A stretch of DNA of 22,445 nucleotides from a virus, in the IMG/VR virus record IMGVR_UViG_3300031885_000127, positions 1 to 22,445 of that record. One strand, written 5' to 3'. The notes under the pieces were generated by a model. That model did no database searches and was not told where the DNA came from. It saw only the letters and a list, made by a program, of their open reading frames with translations. The translations under genes and the position numbers were made by a program. Positions 14,627 to 21,555 of this stretch are shown piece after piece. Each line of letters opens with the position of its first letter. Position 1 is the first letter of the stretch.

Positions 14627-15421
14627 ATGAAAAAAACTTTATTAATTATTGACCCACAAGTAGATTTTTGTATGCCAGGCGGAGCGCTTTTTGTTAATAA
14701 CGCAGATGTTGATATGCAAAAACTTTCAAATTTTATTATAGAAAATGCAGAACAAATAGAATCAATAATTGTTTCACTTGATATGCATATGCTAGAAGAT
14801 ATAGCACATTCAATTTATTGGATTAATTCAGAAGGTAAACATCCGGAACCATTTACTAACATTACTTTTAATGATGTAAAGTCTGGTGTTTGGAAAACAA
14901 AAAATCCGATAATGCAAAGTCATGTATTATATTATCTTGAACAATTAGAATCAGGTGGAAAATTTGTTCATACAATATGGCCAAACCATTGTATTGCCGG
15001 CACACAAGGTTCAAATATTTTTCCAACTCTTTTGGTTGCTATTAAGAATTGGATGGAAATATCTAAGAAACCATTTACTACATACATAAAAGGGATGAAT
15101 CCAACATCTGAACAATTCGGTATTTTTCAAGAAGAAGTACAAACAAGTGATATTGAAGGAGATTTTAATCATAATCTTTTTAAACAAATTTTTAAATATA
15201 ACCAAGAAGTATTAGTTGCTGGACAAGCAAAATCACATTGCGTAGCAACTTCTTTGAAACAAATTTATGAAATGTTTCCAAATACTATTAAAAACATAAC
15301 TCTTTTAACTGACACAACATCAAATGTAACCGGATGTGAACATATTGCAGATAAAATTTATGAAGATTTACGTACTGCAGGAATGAAAGAATTAACAACA
15401 TCAGAAATTTTTAAAAAATAA
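14627..15421 (+). CDS. Nicotinamidase/isochorismatase-like hydrolase
   Basis: A 264-residue cysteine hydrolase of the nicotinamidase branch. Visible motifs: LLIIDPQVDFCMPGGAL with catalytic Asp9; SLDMHMLEDIAHS with metal ligands Asp52, His54 and His61; WPNHCIAGTQGS at 118-129; catalytic Lys155 in YIKGMNP; and AGQAKSHCVATS with nucleophile Cys205. All triad and metal residues are present, so activity is likely. It converts nicotinamide to nicotinate, feeding the NAD salvage pathway of the host. In phages this could restore NAD consumed by the infection or by NAD-depleting defence systems; other amide substrates are possible. It is followed after 3 bp by a small membrane protein gene. Confidence 0.85.
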   Translation: MKKTLLIIDPQVDFCMPGGALFVNNADVDMQKLSNFIIENAEQIESIIVSLDMHMLEDIAHSIYWINSEGKHPEPFTNITFNDVKSGVWKTKNPIMQSHVLYYLEQLESGGKFVHTIWPNHCIAGTQGSNIFPTLLVAIKNWMEISKKPFTTYIKGMNPTSEQFGIFQEEVQTSDIEGDFNHNLFKQIFKYNQEVLVAGQAKSHCVATSLKQIYEMFPNTIKNITLLTDTTSNVTGCEHIADKIYEDLRTAGMKELTTSEIFKK

Positions 15422-15424
15422 AAT

Positions 15425-15643
15425 ATGAAAACAGTAATTATCGTTTATAGCATTTATGTATTATTAGCAATCTTTGGATTGATTGGCTGGATAAAAAATA
15501 TATCCAAATTAATTGATTGTGATTTTGAATCAAGTTACAAAACTGAAGTTTTAAGAACTGTAGGTATTGTGGTAGCTCCAATGGGTGCTATAATTGGATA
15601 TATGGATTTAATTGACGTAAAAAACCCGAAACAAATAATATAA
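15425..15643 (+). CDS. Small two-helix membrane protein
   Basis: A 72-residue protein, MKTVIIVYSIYVLLAIFGL at the start. Two hydrophobic segments are clear: about residues 3-22 and 44-61 (TVGIVVAPMGAIIGYMDLI), joined by a short loop with a Cys (LIDCDFESSYKTEV). The end NPKQII is polar. It is probably an inner-membrane hairpin protein. It is packed between the nicotinamidase-like gene (3 bp) and the outer-membrane barrel gene (3 bp). Small phage membrane proteins of this type can act in superinfection exclusion or lysis control, but nothing here decides that. Confidence 0.65.
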   Translation: MKTVIIVYSIYVLLAIFGLIGWIKNISKLIDCDFESSYKTEVLRTVGIVVAPMGAIIGYMDLIDVKNPKQII

Positions 15644-15646
15644 ATT

Positions 15647-16120
15647 ATGAAAAAAATCATCACCTTAGCTTTAATCGTGCTTTCATTTGGCGCGTTTTCA
15701 CAAACAGATTCAACAAAAACAAAAACCAGTTATTACACCTCGGTCGGATTATCAATTGGACACGTTGACCCTAATGACCAAAATATTGATAATTTTAACA
15801 AAGCATCATATCCTTCTGTTGAAGTTGGTTTTATGCGTAAAAACGTAAGTCTTGGCGCTGTATTTGGAGTTGAGAATATTTTTGTTTCATCTAACACGAG
15901 AGGATTTTACGAACTTAAAACATCAATTTCTAAACCAATAGGTGATTTTAGTGGATATGCCTTATTTGGAGTTGGAGCTTATATGGAAAGTGGATTTAAT
16001 AATTTCATTGAATATGGTGCTGGGTTTTCTTATGCCCCGGGTAAAGTTGGATATTTTGTACAATACAGTAATTGGGCCAGAACGAATTACGTTTCAACCG
16101 GTTTAATATTTAATTTTTAA
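15647..16120 (+). CDS. Outer-membrane beta-barrel protein with signal peptide
   Basis: A 157-residue precursor. Residues 1-18 are a typical signal peptide (MKKIITLALIVLSFGAFS, cleavage likely before Gln19). The mature part consists of alternating amphipathic strands (TSYYTSVGLSIGHV, YPSVEVGFMRKNVSLGAVFGV, YALFGVGAYMES, IEYGAGFSYAP) and ends NYVSTGLIFNF, with the C-terminal Phe used by the BAM machinery to recognise outer-membrane proteins. About 8 strands would fit. It resembles small Bacteroidota outer-membrane barrels rather than virion proteins. In a phage it may block or replace a receptor or change envelope permeability. It is tightly linked to the envelope genes downstream. The barrel call is from composition and ends; function is inferred. 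Confidence 0.72.
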   Translation: MKKIITLALIVLSFGAFSQTDSTKTKTSYYTSVGLSIGHVDPNDQNIDNFNKASYPSVEVGFMRKNVSLGAVFGVENIFVSSNTRGFYELKTSISKPIGDFSGYALFGVGAYMESGFNNFIEYGAGFSYAPGKVGYFVQYSNWARTNYVSTGLIFNF

Positions 16121-16121
16121 A

Positions 16122-16859
16122 ATGAATCCAACTTCTTTAATATTAAGAAATAATAATTTTTTGGGCAGAGGTATCGTTACTATTGCATCTAAAAGTGGTG
16201 AAGGTAAAACTTTATTATGTAATTCAATGTTATATCATTTTTTAGAATCAGGAATTAACGTAATAATGTTTTCTGAGGGTGTAATTAGAAAAATACGTCC
16301 AACAAAAAAAGGATTTAAGGCCATAGCTATTTTATCTGAAAACTTTGGAACATACGACAATACTGTTGACAGATTTAATAAAGTTTTAAATCATAATATT
16401 CCATTTCTTAAAGGACAAACTGTTGTGATTTTGGATTCACCTTTGTTTTTAACCCATAATTCAGAATCTATGGTTTATGATAAAATAAAATGTGAAAATA
16501 CAAGACGCGTTCTTTTTGAAAAAATAAATTCAAACAAAATAATTTCTTATACTAAATCATATAATTCGTATGAATCTGCTAGAAGAAATATTGAATCTTT
16601 ACAAGAATTATCTCGAAAATTCAATATGTCAATCATAACCACAACTCAATTAAACAGAACATCTAGTAGACATTCTGTTGAAAATGTTAACACACATCTA
16701 GCAATGCATAGTAATTTAATAATAACATCAGAAAAAAACAGAGATACTATTGAAAGTGGTTATAATTTAAAAATTATAAAATCAAGATATTCTAGTGTAA
16801 ATCAACATATTGAGTGCATTTATGATATTAATTCACATTCTTTTGTAACAAAAAGATAA
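16122..16859 (+). CDS. DnaB/RecA-like ATPase core protein
   Basis: A 245-residue RecA-fold ATPase without an N-terminal domain. Walker A is SKSGEGKT (residues 23-30, Ser in place of the usual Ala/Gly at the first position), preceded by strand GIVTIA. Walker B is QTVVILDSP (99-107). Then come SIITTTQLNR (170-179) and YNLKIIKSRY (214-223), which match the sensor and arginine-containing regions of DnaB-type helicases and related phage ATPases. It is far shorter than DnaB (about 450-470 residues), so it may be a loader-like, regulatory or partitioning ATPase rather than the replicative helicase. The start ATG follows the barrel gene stop by one base, implying translational coupling. Its position at the head of the envelope cluster is odd and unexplained. 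Confidence 0.68.
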   Translation: MNPTSLILRNNNFLGRGIVTIASKSGEGKTLLCNSMLYHFLESGINVIMFSEGVIRKIRPTKKGFKAIAILSENFGTYDNTVDRFNKVLNHNIPFLKGQTVVILDSPLFLTHNSESMVYDKIKCENTRRVLFEKINSNKIISYTKSYNSYESARRNIESLQELSRKFNMSIITTTQLNRTSSRHSVENVNTHLAMHSNLIITSEKNRDTIESGYNLKIIKSRYSSVNQHIECIYDINSHSFVTKR

Positions 16860-16861
16860 AA

Positions 16862-16874
16862 AATACGTTTAAAC
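16862..16874 (+). promoter_or_regulatory. Shared 13-nt leader element aatacgtttaaac (copy 2)
   Basis: Identical to the element at 14600-14612 and found in the only gap of this part of the operon, 18 nt before the start of the coiled-coil gene. It may mark an internal start for the transporter cluster. Confidence 0.35.
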
Positions 16875-16892
16875 TAAAAAACAATATATACA

Positions 16893-17579
16893 ATGGGCTT
16901 TAAAAGTTTATTTCTTACAAATACTGACGAACCTCAAAAGGAGGAAGTAAAATCAGAAGTTAAAACGGAAATTAAAAAAGAATCTTCCGTGAAGTTTCCT
17001 TCATCTAAAAATGAATTTGAAACACCGGTTAAACAAAATCAATCTCAAGGAAACCCAGATATTCAAAAACATTTGGAAAAATTCGCAGAGATTTATCATA
17101 CAACCTTTGAGAATTTAAATCAACCAGGGTATGATTTTTTTGAATATTATACTACGGTACTTAGTGGCGATATAGCAGACCCTAAAACTTACGCTATGGC
17201 TTTCAATATGGGTAAAGCTATGGATAAAACAATTACAAAAGAAAAATTGTTAGAGTATTCACAGTATTATATTGCTGAAACAGATAAAATTTATAACAAA
17301 TTTATTACTGATGGTAATGCGAAAAAACAAGATTTAGAAAGTCAAAAGCATACCGAAAACGAAAATCTTTCCAGCGAATTAAGTTCACTTAAACAGCAAT
17401 TAGAAAGTATTAAAGTCCAAATTCAGGATAAAGAAAATAAATTATCTCTTATTGATAATAAATATCAACCTCTAATTGTAGAAGTTGAAAATAAACTTAC
17501 AGCAAATGACTCGGCTAAAAATAAAATGATGTCAACAATAGAAACAGTAAAACAAGGAATAATTAATAATTTAAAATAA
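16893..17579 (+). CDS. Coiled-coil protein of the transporter cluster, unknown function
   Basis: A 228-residue soluble protein starting MGFKSLFLTNTDEPQKEEV. Three parts are visible: a charged, disordered N-terminus (about 1-55); a helical domain about 55-130 (IQKHLEKFAEIYHTTFENL, YDFFEYYTTVLSGDIADP, AMAFNMGKAMD); and a long coiled coil from about 140 to the end (SSELSSLKQQLESIKVQIQD). There is no membrane segment. It starts the block of six closely spaced genes that ends with the ABC ATPase, 4 bp before a membrane-anchored coiled-coil gene. The pair may form a cytoplasmic scaffold or stalk, perhaps sensing or gating the transporter. I do not recognise the family; a relation to tellurite-resistance/TelA-type coiled-coil proteins was considered but no motif supports it. 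Confidence 0.6.
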   Translation: MGFKSLFLTNTDEPQKEEVKSEVKTEIKKESSVKFPSSKNEFETPVKQNQSQGNPDIQKHLEKFAEIYHTTFENLNQPGYDFFEYYTTVLSGDIADPKTYAMAFNMGKAMDKTITKEKLLEYSQYYIAETDKIYNKFITDGNAKKQDLESQKHTENENLSSELSSLKQQLESIKVQIQDKENKLSLIDNKYQPLIVEVENKLTANDSAKNKMMSTIETVKQGIINNLK

Positions 17580-17583
17580 AATT

Positions 17584-18732
17584 ATGGAAACCAAAACAAA
17601 AACAATTAGTATAAATGGCACCAGCTCGCTTGGTTCAAGTAAGATGATGGAGTTGCCAATTTTTAAACATTTTAGTGAAGGCGAAATTACTAAACAAATA
17701 GATTCTTTCAGAAAAGGAGAGAAAGGGCTTTTTAGTATTTTAAAATTATTATTCTTTGGAGGTTTAGCAGTTGCATTTTTTATGTTTGCTTTACCTAAAA
17801 TTATGGTTATGGTTGGCGCAACATTAGGAGCAATCGCTTCGGTTGCTGCAGTTGTGGCGGCTATAATTTTCGCTCCGGTGGGTATTAAATGGATGCGTAA
17901 ACTTGCAAGAACAATGCATAAAAATCTTATTAAAAGTGACCCATTTGGTCAATTAGAACAAGAGAGGGTTAAAATGCTTGAAAATCAACAGCAATTTCGA
18001 GTTGCCACCAGTAAGGTTGCTCAACTTAGAAGTGATATGGAAACAGAGTCTGTAAAATCCGAAAAAGATGCTCTTAAATTACAAACTGACATTTTGGTAA
18101 TACAAGGTCAAGTTGAAAAAATGAAGAACGCTTTAGAAGAAATGGTTAAAACTCAAGGTGTTGAAGCACGCGAATCAGATGAATACGTGAACTTAAATTC
18201 TGAATACATAAAAGCATTATCAAAATCTGATGTTGTTCGTAATAAGTTAATACAAGCAAAAGATTTTGTTACAAAATATGGTACTCGTGCGGCTATTATG
18301 AAAAAGTTTACTCAAAAACTTAAGATGGTTGAAACTGGTATGGAAATAAAACTTTCTGACTTTGATGCGACCATTGAGATTCTTAAGAAAGATTATGAAT
18401 TCGCTTCAAAATCTCGATTAGCAACAGAAAGCGCAAAATCAGCAATGTTATTTACAAAGAGCTGGGAATTAGAATATGCTTTAGATGTTGTAACCACAAC
18501 TATTGCTGAAGATATCGCAATTACATCTGGTAACTTAAGAGATATTGACTCAATTTCAAGTGGTAAATACAATGTAAACAGCGACGAATTATATATCAAC
18601 TTAAATCAATTAGCTGATGGTATAAAAGTTGGAGAAAGTTTTGTTCCTAAAGCAAAAGCTTATGCGAACCCTGATTATGTATTAACACAAAACGACAGAG
18701 CTAGTTCTGGTGGTTTAGATAACGTATTTTAG
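17584..18732 (+). CDS. Membrane-anchored coiled-coil protein, unknown function
   Basis: A 382-residue protein starting METKTKTISINGTSSLG. An amphipathic/charged region (24-48) leads into two membrane segments, about 50-70 (LFSILKLLFFGGLAVAFFMF) and 74-98 (an Ala/Val-rich stretch ending AAIIFAPVG), followed by the basic IKWMRKLARTMHKNLIK, which should stay in the cytoplasm. Residues about 120-310 are long heptad-like helices (EQERVKMLENQQQF, LRSDMETESVKSEKDALKL), giving a cytoplasmic coiled coil. The C-terminal ~70 residues are mixed. The layout recalls PspA- or TelA-associated envelope stress proteins, without a diagnostic motif. It is followed after 2 bp by a 55-residue gene and then the binding-protein gene, so it probably works with the ABC system. 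Confidence 0.62.
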   Translation: METKTKTISINGTSSLGSSKMMELPIFKHFSEGEITKQIDSFRKGEKGLFSILKLLFFGGLAVAFFMFALPKIMVMVGATLGAIASVAAVVAAIIFAPVGIKWMRKLARTMHKNLIKSDPFGQLEQERVKMLENQQQFRVATSKVAQLRSDMETESVKSEKDALKLQTDILVIQGQVEKMKNALEEMVKTQGVEARESDEYVNLNSEYIKALSKSDVVRNKLIQAKDFVTKYGTRAAIMKKFTQKLKMVETGMEIKLSDFDATIEILKKDYEFASKSRLATESAKSAMLFTKSWELEYALDVVTTTIAEDIAITSGNLRDIDSISSGKYNVNSDELYINLNQLADGIKVGESFVPKAKAYANPDYVLTQNDRASSGGLDNVF

Positions 18733-18734
18733 TG

Positions 18735-18902
18735 ATGGCAGTGCACAAAGAAATAATCGGCAAAGAGCTTTATGTTTATATGAATGGAAAGCTTTTATAT
18801 AAAAGATGGCTCGACACCGGACAATCATTAACTTTTGATGTGAGACCTTATGATAAACACACATTAGTTAGTATTACAGAAAATGCAACAATAAAAAAAT
18901 AA
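18735..18902 (+). CDS. 55-residue protein of unknown function
   Basis: A short frame MAVHKEIIGKELYVYMNGK through TLVSITENATIKK, starting 2 bp after the preceding stop. It has a regular beta pattern (ELYVYMNGKLLYKRWLD, SLTFDVRPYDKHTLVSI) and no membrane segment, so a small beta-barrel or Sm/SH3-like fold is possible. Evidence that it is real: exact packing in the operon, normal codon use and a compact folded-looking composition. A GTG one codon upstream (18732) overlaps the previous stop and could be the start instead. Function unknown. Confidence 0.6.
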   Translation: MAVHKEIIGKELYVYMNGKLLYKRWLDTGQSLTFDVRPYDKHTLVSITENATIKK

Positions 18903-18966
18903 AACAACAAATAAGTAACAAAAAAACAAACAATTAACAATTAAGTATAAACGAAAAAAAAATCAA

Positions 18967-20781
18967 ATGGGAAAAATCTTAAAAATTCAAAAATTCACAA
19001 CATTATTAGAATTTGTGATATTAATTTTCGGACTTGGAATAGTCGGAACTGGTGTATATTATTTAGCTCCAGGACTTCATGTGGGCGAATCAAAACAATT
19101 AAAAGCATTAGATATTAGTAAAGAAAATATCGACAATGCAGCTAAAGGAAGTTTGATGTCGCTTCCATCTTTTGAAGTATCTACTGCTGTTTCAAATAAA
19201 CCTTTAACCAGAATTGCAGAATATGCATGGAATGGTAACACTGGTATGATTGGAGCTAATGGTGGCCCAAGAACAACAAAAGGTTCAATTATGGAATCTT
19301 TAGAAATTAACTTGGAAATTGTTAGACAAGATATGGTTGGTGGATTACGCGATATGATGATTAAATTCGTTGAAGAATTTGCAAACGGAAGTAATTTCCC
19401 GGTATCAGATAAATCAGCTCCTCTTGTTAGTATTATGGGTGACGGTGGGCCATTTTTTATAGCAACACTTCAAAGTGCTTTAGATGAAAAATTTGGTGCC
19501 GGTAAATTCCATGTTCAAGTTGTGGGTGCTATTGGATTATCATATGGTGAAGATAAATTAATTGGGCCAAAAGAATGGAAAGAAAATCCACAATTAATGA
19601 AAGGCGCTTTAATTTCTTCTGTTGTTGGAGATGGTGATTGGGTTTTAAATGTAAATCACGCTTTTGCTTGTGGATTACGTGTTAACCCAGACGCAACAAC
19701 TTATGATGAAGATGCAGTAAATTTCACTCCATCAAAAGATGATGATTATATTCAATCTGTAAAAGAATTAATCCAATCTCAAAAAACTGGATATACAGTA
19801 CCTTTAAAAGAAGTTAAAAACGGAAAGTTGACCGGCAAAACTATTAATAAGAAAATTGACGGTGCTACAACTTGGACTCCTGGTGATAAAATGGCATTTG
19901 AAGCATTATCTGGATTTACAGACATCGTTTCAACTAAAGACTATAACAACCAAATGGCCACAACAATTATTACAATTAAAGAGTGGGCTGTAAAAAATGA
20001 TAAATTAGTTAGTAATTTACTTAAAGGAACTTATATTGCTAATAACCAAATTAAACAATATGATGAATGGTGTGTTAAAGCTGCAGAAGCTGTAGCAAAA
20101 ACATACAATTTAGAAGATGGTAAATATTGGTATGATTTATTTAAAGGTCAAAAAGGAACTAAAGATGGTGTAGAATTTCACGTTGGTGGAACTAAAGTTT
20201 TAAACTACGCTGATGCAATGCAATATTATGGTATTACTGATGGAAATAATCGTTACAAATCAGTTTACAACCAAGTATCAAGCTACTTAACTGAATTAAA
20301 TCCTTGTGGTTTCAATCAATCAGTAAAGAGTGGAGTTGTTCCTTATGATGAAGCTGTAAATTTATATTTCTTAAAAAACATTAATGATATCGACGCTGGT
20401 AAAACTGAAAAAGTTGATTACACTGCAACAAAAACAGAAGTAATGGCAACCGGTGAGTGGCATATTAATTTTGCAACAGGAAGTAACGCAATCAGTGGTT
20501 CAGATAAGGATTTACAAACAATTTATAATTTGTTAATCCAAGCTGAAAATACTAAATTGACAATAATTGGTCATACCGATAATACCGGTAACTCTCAAGC
20601 CAATATGACTCTTTCAAAAGGTCGTGCTAACTCAGTGGTTGAATATTTAGTTAATAAAGGAATATCAAGCGACCGTTTTCAATTGGTAGATGGTAAAGGT
20701 GATACTGACCCAACTTCTGAAAATAATACATCAGTTGGCAAAGCAAAAAACAGACGTGTAGTAATTACATTGTTAAAATAA
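18967..20781 (+). CDS. Membrane-anchored substrate-binding protein fused to an OmpA domain
   Basis: A 604-residue fusion. Residues 11-37 (TTLLEFVILIFGLGIVGTG) form one membrane helix with no clear signal-peptidase site, so it likely remains an inner-membrane anchor. Residues about 60-480 look like a periplasmic binding protein of the nitrate/sulfonate/phosphate type: SIMGDGGPFFIATLQSAL, WVLNVNHAFACGLRVN, WTPGDKMAFEALSGFTDIVS and IITIKEWAVKND. Residues about 498-604 are an OmpA-like peptidoglycan-binding domain: WHINFATGSNAI, IIGHTDNTG (533-541), LSKGRANSVVEYLVNKGIS, DGKGDTDP and NRRVVI, with the Asp and Arg used to bind diaminopimelate present (Asp538, Arg553). The protein would therefore link inner membrane, solute and cell wall. 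Permease and ATPase genes follow at once. Binding-protein/OmpA fusions exist in bacterial annotations; ligand here is unknown. Confidence 0.78.
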   Translation: MGKILKIQKFTTLLEFVILIFGLGIVGTGVYYLAPGLHVGESKQLKALDISKENIDNAAKGSLMSLPSFEVSTAVSNKPLTRIAEYAWNGNTGMIGANGGPRTTKGSIMESLEINLEIVRQDMVGGLRDMMIKFVEEFANGSNFPVSDKSAPLVSIMGDGGPFFIATLQSALDEKFGAGKFHVQVVGAIGLSYGEDKLIGPKEWKENPQLMKGALISSVVGDGDWVLNVNHAFACGLRVNPDATTYDEDAVNFTPSKDDDYIQSVKELIQSQKTGYTVPLKEVKNGKLTGKTINKKIDGATTWTPGDKMAFEALSGFTDIVSTKDYNNQMATTIITIKEWAVKNDKLVSNLLKGTYIANNQIKQYDEWCVKAAEAVAKTYNLEDGKYWYDLFKGQKGTKDGVEFHVGGTKVLNYADAMQYYGITDGNNRYKSVYNQVSSYLTELNPCGFNQSVKSGVVPYDEAVNLYFLKNINDIDAGKTEKVDYTATKTEVMATGEWHINFATGSNAISGSDKDLQTIYNLLIQAENTKLTIIGHTDNTGNSQANMTLSKGRANSVVEYLVNKGISSDRFQLVDGKGDTDPTSENNTSVGKAKNRRVVITLLK

Positions 20782-20785
20782 AAAT

Positions 20786-21553
20786 ATGAAACTTCTAAAA
20801 CCTTTTGAGGAAATTAAGAGTTCAACAAAACTAACCATCCAATTGGGGTGGTTAGTTTTTATAATCTTAATATGGATGCTTGCGAGTCTTGGAGACACGC
20901 ATTTATTTCCAACGCCAATGCAAGTGTTAATTGGATTTAAAGAATTATTCTTTGAAGGATTAACCGTGCATGTTTTCAGTTCTTTGTGGTTATGCGCCCA
21001 ATCAGTATTTATTGGAGCATTAATATCATTAGTTTTTTGTTATTTATCTCCTCTGCCAATTTTAAAACCGTTGGCCGAGTCTGTATCTAAACTTAGATTT
21101 TTGCCATTAACCGGAATTTCTTTTTATATAACAATTTTTATTAATGACGCTAGAGGAATTCAGGTTTGGGTATTAGTTATTTTTATGGCAACATTTTTAA
21201 TCACATCAATACTTGGTGTTATTAATGATATTCCAGAAGAAGAATTTGACCACGCAAAAACACAAGGTTGTACGCGATGGGAAATGCTTTGGGAAGTTGT
21301 TATTAAGGGTAGATTTGATTATGTTATTGAAGCTATCAGACAAAATTTAGCTATAGTTTGGATGATGCTAGTATCTGTTGAATCTATTTTAATAGCAGCT
21401 GGTGGTCTTGGAACATTAATAAAAAATTCAGACAGAGCAGGTAGTAACGGTAGAGTAATAGCTGTGCAAATTATTATTATTTTAATAGGTATTGGTTTAG
21501 ATTATTCTTTAACAAAAATAAGAAAATTATCATTTAGATATTCAAACTTTTAA
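20786..21553 (+). CDS. ABC transporter permease (binding-protein-dependent, SsuC/TauC-like)
   Basis: A 255-residue integral membrane protein starting MKLLKPFEEIKSSTKLT. Hydrophobic segments lie at about 17-37, 62-90, 103-125, 126-148, 187-209 and 223-242, giving about six helices as in SsuC/TauC/nitrate permeases. The cytoplasmic EAA-type loop that docks to the ATPase is clear: DIPEEEFDHAKTQGCTRWEM followed by LWEVVIKGRFDYV. The final helices carry VESILIAAGGLGTLI, typical of this family. It starts 4 bp after the OmpA-fusion gene and ends 2 bp before the ATPase gene. A terminator-like hairpin is embedded at codons 16-25. Length is normal for the family, so this seems to be an intact transporter subunit. 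Substrate (sulfonate, nitrate, phosphate or other anion-like) is not determined. Confidence 0.88.
   Translation: MKLLKPFEEIKSSTKLTIQLGWLVFIILIWMLASLGDTHLFPTPMQVLIGFKELFFEGLTVHVFSSLWLCAQSVFIGALISLVFCYLSPLPILKPLAESVSKLRFLPLTGISFYITIFINDARGIQVWVLVIFMATFLITSILGVINDIPEEEFDHAKTQGCTRWEMLWEVVIKGRFDYVIEAIRQNLAIVWMMLVSVESILIAAGGLGTLIKNSDRAGSNGRVIAVQIIIILIGIGLDYSLTKIRKLSFRYSNF
20831..20860 (+). terminator. Intragenic terminator-like hairpin in the permease gene
   Basis: CTAACCATCC (20831-20840) and GGGTGGTTAG (20846-20855) pair over 10 bp with one G-U and a 5-nt loop, followed by TTTTT at 20856-20860. It lies 50-75 bp after the binding-protein stop codon and inside the permease reading frame. It could partially terminate transcription when the leading ribosome lags, giving more binding protein than transporter. 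Confidence 0.55.
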
Positions 21554-21555
21554 TT

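Noticed and set aside
15011-15205. Minus-strand frame inside the nicotinamidase-like gene
   Set aside because: It lies wholly opposite a gene with intact catalytic motifs and has Phe/Lys/Ile-rich composition expected of antisense AT-rich DNA.
16893-18732. TelA/tellurite-resistance proteins
   Set aside because: Both are coiled-coil proteins beside an envelope system, but no family-specific motif was seen, so the name is not used.
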